A DNA stretch of 64,000 nucleotides from Corallium rubrum (lineage: Eukaryota; Cnidaria; Anthozoa; Scleralcyonacea; Coralliidae), in assembly GCA_964035015.1 (NCBI GenBank), contig OZ036006.1:1683269-1747268 (forward strand), written 5' to 3'. The notes beneath the pieces were generated by a model, which saw only the letters and a list, made by a program, of their open reading frames with translations, was not told the origin of the DNA and did not search any database. Positions 59,218 to 64,000 of this stretch are shown here, in pieces. A program made the translations under genes and the position numbers. The stretch's first letter is position 1, and the number at the start of each line of letters is the position of its first letter.

Positions 59218-60379
59218 TATAAACTAGCCATTCACGTTTCAAATTAACCGATGCTGTGCTGCTATTGGTAAACTTGTAATTTTTGCTTAGTTTGCTAGTT
59301 TCTTTGTTATTTGAACGGAAAATTTTGGCAGTTGCCGCTAAAACAAAACGGTTCGTCCATAAGAAGACATTTACTGCTATTCCGGCAGTAGCAAACGTAT
59401 TTATCAAGATATCAAAATATATATCAAAACACAGTTACACAGATTGATACGGACTTGAAGGTAAGCATGCATGTGTGCGAAAAATACAACAAAAGATCTA
59501 TATAATTCAATGAATTGAAAGTTGAGAGTTGAAAGTTCTTGAAGCGCGTTTAATTAATCCAAACCGATGTTGAACAGTGGTCAGATCGAGCCCTTCTGCC
59601 AACAAATTGGTATGCGATACTTAAAGTGACTGGAATTTAGGATAGATATGCACTGGCTAGCGTCTGCTTAAATTCAGTGATAAGTTGTTATCAAAGAAGA
59701 GCTTGCTACAAAGTCCTTCGTCTTTGTAATGCAATGTAGTCGGTTCGACTCGTTCGAGCACTGCGTGGGGCTCAATTATAGGTATATTTTAGTATGTTAC
59801 TGAGATGTTGTGTGGTAAAGTATGTCGATTTCAATGTTTAATGAACCTATCTAGAACTATAGTGTGCGATATTCTTGTTTATAAGTTTATTACATTATGT
59901 TTAACATACGAGTACTCTGGTCTTGAAGAATCAATTACATGTCGTGATATATAAACCTAGTAGTACTTAGCTCAAACAATAACAAATTTCACAATTCACA
60001 TGGCACTTAGAACACTACTGTATTTAATTTGTTTGACACAATCAATGTAACAGGTTACTAGCTAAAAAAGACCCTTATTGAAATCAGTGATGTAAAATAT
60101 ATTTACCCGTAGCTCATTAATTGTTGAAAGGACTACATGAATCAAACGTCGATTTTCTGAGTAAAACGAATAAACCAAGCTAGTATAAGTCAACGATAAG
60201 ACACAGTGATAAAGTGTTTTGTTTGCTGGCTAAGAATTTGAATTTAGCAAGCAGAAATCAAGCTCTAATTGTTCAGCAAGAACTATAAGATGTATATATA
60301 AACGAAAGTAAAAGTGATCTATATGATTATAGAATCATAATTTATTTCCGGGCACGTCATATCGTAGTCCAGCCCAATT

Positions 60380-61600
60380 AAAATAAACTCTTGCCACTTC
60401 CGACGGACATATACGTTTCATTTTAAACTAGCCATTCACGTTTCAAATTAACTGATGCTATTCTGCTATTGGTCAATGTGTAATTTTTACTTAGCTTGCT
60501 AGTTTCTTTGTGATTTGAAACGAATAATTTCAACAGTTCCCGCCAAAACAAAACAGTTTCGTCGATAGAACATTTACTGCCGTTAGTAAGACAGTAGTAA
60601 ACCGACGTATTAGTTGAATCAAGATATATACAAATCACAAAGATTAATACTGATTGGAAGGTAAGTTCGTCCAATGTACCTTGTGTGCGAAAAATACAGC
60701 AAAATATCTATATAATTCAATGAATTGAGAGTTGAGAGTTATTGAAACGCGTTTAATTCATTCAAACCGACGTTGAACAGGGATCGGAGCCCTTCTGCCA
60801 ACAAATCGATGTTCGATACTTAAAGTGACTTGAATTTAAGATAGATATACACTGACTAGCGTCTGTTTAAATTAAGTGATGTGTTGTTATCAAAGAAGAG
60901 CTTGTTATAAAGTCCTTCGTCTTCGCAAATGTAGTCGGTGCGACTCGTTCGAGCACTGCGTGGGGCTCAATTAGATGTCTTGTAGCATGTCACTGAGATG
61001 TTGTGTGCCAAAGTATTTCGATTTCCAATGTTTAATGAACCTAGCACTATGATATTCTTGTTTATAAGTTTATTATACTATGTTTACGAGTACTCTGCAT
61101 GGTCTTAAAGGGTCAATTACATGTCGTATATATAAACCTAGTGGTACTTAGCTCAAATAATAACAATTTCACGATTCACATGCATGCATGACACTTGCAT
61201 GTAAGATCTATAAATAGGTTAGGAAAACGTAGAACACTAGTACTGTATTTCATTTGTTTGACACAATCAACGTAACAGGTTACTAGCTAAAAAGACCCTT
61301 ATTGAAATCTATGATCTAAAATATATTTACACGTAGCCCATTATTCATTAATTGTTGAAAGGACTACATGAATCAAACGTCGATTTTCTGACTAAAACGA
61401 ATAAAGTAAACACAGCTAGTATAAGTCAACGATAAGACACAGTGATACAATGTTTTGTTTGCTGGCTAAGAATTTCAATTTAACGAGCAGAAATCAAGCT
61501 GTAATTGTTCAGCAAGAACTATAAGATGTATATATAATCGAAAGTAAAAGTGATCCATATGATTATCGAATTACAATTTATTTCTGGGCACGTCACCCGA
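60380..61600 (+). repeat. 1.2 kb promoter-like repeat, unit C
   Basis: Runs from CTTGCCACTTCCGACGGACA at about 60391 to TTTATTTCTGGGCACGTCA at about 61580-61598. It has CTATTGGTCAATG, the E2F-like GTTCCCGCCAAAAC at about 60535-60548 and the donor GGAAGGTAAGT at about 60656. It lacks the Penelope-like insert that units A and D share. Confidence 0.78.
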
Positions 61601-61807
61601 TAAACTTTTGCCACTTCCGGCGGACATACTTTCAATATAAACTAGCCATTCACGTTTCAAATTAACCAATGCTGTGCTACTATTGGTCAACTTACTAATA
61701 CTGATTGAAAGGTAAGCATTTCCAATTTACCTTGTGTGCAAAAAATGCAGCAAGAGATCTATATAATTCAAAGAATTCAGAGTCCTTGAAGAGCGTTTAA
61801 TTAATTC

Positions 61808-61968
61808 ATGTGTCCCCAATTAGCTGTAGCTAAATACATTGACACTTAAATAAAGTTATTCATTCATTCATTCATTCATTCATTCATTCATTCATTCATT
61901 CATTCATTCATTCATTCATTCATTCATTCATTCATTCATTCATTCATTCATTCATTCATTCATTCAAA
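61808..61968 (+). mobile_element. Retroposed fragment with (ATTC)n tail
   Basis: GTGTCCCCAATTAGCTGTAG...ACACTTAAATAAAG is followed by about 27 copies of ATTC. It is inserted at the TTAATTCATTCAAACC site that is uninterrupted in units A and C, which gives a precise empty-site comparison. It looks like a short LINE or SINE 3' end with a microsatellite tail. Confidence 0.65.
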
Positions 61969-62206
61969 CCGACGTTGAACAGTGGTCGGAGCCCCTCTGC
62001 CAACAAATTGATGTTTGATATTTAAAGTGACTTGAATTTAGCATAGAACTGATATACATGCACTGACTAGCGTCTGCTTAAATTTAGTGATGAGTTGTTA
62101 TCAAAGAAGAGCTTGCTATAACGTCGTTCGTCTTCGTAAATGTAGTCGGTTCGACTCGTTCGAGCAGTACAATATACGATATACAATATACGATAGCAAG
62201 GTTGGA

Positions 62207-62362
62207 TATATTGCCAAAACATGGAATGTAGAAGTCTAACGTTTCGACATTTCTCTCTGACGAAGGGCTTTCGCTGGAAACGTTAGATTCCTACGTTCCC
62301 TGGTTCAGCAGTATATCCATATTTCAATTCGATTTGTGTTTCAACATTGCCTACGCAGGACA
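62207..62362 (+). mobile_element. Penelope-like terminal fragment in unit D
   Basis: Homologous to 18091-18245 and at the same place in its unit. The core CTGACGAAGGGCTTTCGCTGGAAACG fits the hammerhead strings CUGANGA and GAAA. The segment before it (TCTAACGTTTCGACATTTCTC) could supply stem III, but a paired stem I is not evident. Confidence 0.5.
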
Positions 62363-62640
62363 CTACTTTGATCTCACCGTTTGACTCAATTAAGTGTGTT
62401 AATTTTAGCATGTTACTGAGATGTTGTGTGGTAAAGTATATCGGTTTCAATGTTTATTAAACCTAAGAGAACTAAAGTGTGTGATATTGTTGTTTATGAG
62501 TTAATTAAATTATGTTTGCAAGTACTCTGGTCTTAAAGAGTCAATTACAATTCGTTTATATACCTAGTAGTTCTTAGATGCATGCTCAATTAGTGTATTT
62601 TAGCGGTCGTTGAGATGTTGTGTGGTTAGGAGAACTAGTG

Positions 62641-63735
62641 TATAATATTCTAGTTTATAAAGATGATAACTTTCTCCATCAACTCTGCAAAATATAGAGA
62701 TATTTATTTCATAGATAGTGTGTCAAATGTGAAAGTGAATAAGAGATTATCCCATGATAACAAAAACACAGACTATATTTCACATCAACATGCAGTAAAT
62801 CCTATGGAGATATTTATTTCATGGACACTATGTGAAAAAAGTGAAAGTGAATCACATGTTTTAGGAGTTTTTTTGAATGCTTGCATGGTGAAAATTGTAA
62901 TAAAAGAAGAATCTGTGGTAACACCAGGTGACACCACACCAGAGCAAATGCCAACATCGTGCTGGCTCACGTCATGTAAACAAAAACAACTAAACAATCA
63001 GAATCGCGTAAGAACACAATGACGAAGTTACTTGCCTACGTTTATTCTAAAATTAAATATTAAAAGAGAATTTTACGGCGCGTAACATTCAAAACTGCAC
63101 TATAGTGATCGTAGCAACATTAATTCATAACAAGACGCCCGGGTCAGCCGTTCACATGGGTTACTGGCAAAGCGCGGAGGTCTCCTCCATATAATTTGAT
63201 ATATTTCTCAACGTCTAAATGCATTTAAAAGGTATGATGAATGTCCAAACTAGACAAAAATGCTAAAATATAAAGGTCTTGAGTAGGGGACCAAAACAAA
63301 AATGTTGTTTGAATCTGAGAAAATTTTGCTTTGAGTAGTGTAAATATGGCGGAGTATCGTATCTACAGTGTACATTTATAATCACAGAAAATTTGTACCT
63401 TTGAATTTGTTTCTCAATCTCCAAATGCAGTTAAAAAGCATGTTGACTGATTAAGTTCGACAATAAAGCTAAAATAAAGAAGTATTGAGTAGGGAACTAA
63501 AACGAAACATTTTTGAACGCTTTTTACAAAAAAAATGTGACATCGAAAAAAATCTCCCCTTAATAAATAAAATAAAATTTTCTTTTAGGAGAAACAATGG
63601 GAAGAACGAGCAAAAAAACTACAAAAGTAAAAGGTACAAAAGCAAAAGGTACCAAGTCTGGCAAAAGGTACAGTACTACATTTTGGAAGAACAAGCAACA
63701 AGTGCAGACATACACAATATATATATATTACATAC
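62641..63735. other. Gene-free stretch
   Basis: No gene was recognised. GAGATATTTATTTCATAGATA and GAGATATTTATTTCATGGACA at about 62696 and 62805 mark a degenerate tandem pair inside the open frame 62663-63022, which has no domain. The frame at 63485-63766 is lysine-rich low complexity. Confidence 0.4.
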
Positions 63736-63737
63736 AC

Positions 63738-63866
63738 ATATAATTTCAAGAGGGACTTTTATTTAAACTTTTTTCTATAACGTTTCTTCAGGTGGAAGAA
63801 GGGGCTAGCCCCCCAAACGTTGATATAGAAAAGTTTAAATAAAAGTTCCTCTTGAAATTATATACG
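63738..63866. mobile_element. Inverted-repeat element with GAAGAAGGGGCTAGCCCC core
   Basis: TATAATTTCAAGAGGGACTT with the following AAACTTTTTTCTATAACGTTT is mirrored by AAACGTTGATATAG...AAGTTCCTCTTGAAATTATA. The centre GGTGGAAGAAGGGGCTAGCCC resembles the terminal hairpins of Penelope-like elements. Confidence 0.55.
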
Positions 63867-63901
63867 TTTGCTGGAACAAATTGCTGAATGCTGGCTCTTA
63901 T

Positions 63902-63906
<5 letters not shown>

Positions 63907-63951
<45 letters not shown>
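63907..63951 (+). repeat. (TA)n microsatellite
   Basis: About 22 uninterrupted TA dinucleotides near the right end of the window. Confidence 0.93.
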
Positions 63952-63953
<2 letters not shown>

Positions 63954-64000
63954 GCAGCGTCACGTGCTAGGTATAAATATCGTAAACGACCTCGGTCTTC

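Larger units (their letters stand above)
58437..60365 (+). repeat. 1.2 kb promoter-like repeat, unit B (split by an insert)
   Basis: The unit start CTTGCCACTTCCGGCGG at 58437 is separated from the rest (AAACTAGCCATTCACG at about 59220) by about 750 bp of foreign DNA. The remainder runs to TTTATTTCCGGGCACGTCA at about 60342-60360. The splice donor GAAGGTAAGC is at about 59457-59466. The CCAAT pair is changed to CCGATG...ATTGG, and the E2F-like site is degraded to GTTGCCGCTAAAAC. Confidence 0.75.
61601..62640 (+). repeat. 1.2 kb promoter-like repeat, unit D
   Basis: Starts TTTTGCCACTTCCGGCGG at about 61605. It keeps CCAATGCTGTGCTACTATTGG and the donor AAAGGTAAGC but has deleted the E2F-like region between them. 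It carries the Penelope-like insert at 62207-62362 and a retroposed fragment with an (ATTC)n tail at 61808-61968. Its right side is diverged. Confidence 0.75.

Overview
This is a gene-poor, AT-rich, repeat-dominated piece of an animal genome, most likely from an early-branching or other marine invertebrate such as a cnidarian or sponge. The eukaryotic evidence is spliced exons with GT/AG boundaries in matching phase, CUB-domain exons, a HECT ubiquitin ligase spread over six exons, polyadenylation signals, many small inverted-repeat transposons, and Penelope-like, LINE-like and SINE-like debris. The species cannot be named from the sequence alone. No operons, CRISPR arrays or prokaryotic signals were seen.

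Layout. 1-5.5 kb: a MITE plus hairpin, a CAA microsatellite, two CUB exons of a minus-strand gene, and further MITEs including a textbook hAT-type one. 6.1-8.5 kb: an island of consecutive short tandem repeats whose unit changes stepwise (5, 6 and 7 bp). 8.5-17 kb: no convincing gene, but a Harbinger-like MITE, two tRNA-like SINE fragments and a 5S-rRNA-like SINE. 17.2-18.9 kb: one copy of a 1.2 kb repeat that resembles a promoter plus first exon. 18.9-21.8 kb: pentamer satellites and a 42-bp tandem repeat, with a rearranged relative at 45.2-46.6 kb. 23.2-29.5 kb: a 6.3 kb, almost spacer-less palindromic mobile element flanked by a 6-bp target duplication. 30.3-34.5 kb: a 4.25 kb element with inverted ends, a 9-bp target duplication and a decayed RecQ-like helicase.

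35.0-44.5 kb: the main coding region. A six-exon HECT ligase gene on the plus strand (35.0-41.6 kb) faces a single-exon DDE integrase gene on the minus strand (43.0-44.5 kb). The HECT frame is preserved through all junctions, giving 648 residues, but one in-frame TGA interrupts it. 46.8 kb: a 127-residue protein with a Cys/His pattern like a treble-clef (HNH-like) zinc site. 49.0-49.4 kb: a Penelope-like GIY-YIG remnant. 50.0-58.4 kb: a roughly 4 kb tandem duplication, each copy carrying a small seed-maturation/LEA-like gene (two repeats in one copy, one in the other) and an 18-bp tandem array upstream. 58.4-62.6 kb: three more tandem copies of the 1.2 kb promoter-like repeat.

The genes form no common pathway. 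The strongest lead is the 6.3 kb palindromic element. The next are the HECT plus integrase pair, and the 1.2 kb unit whose CCAAT, E2F-like and splice-donor signals are conserved in four copies.
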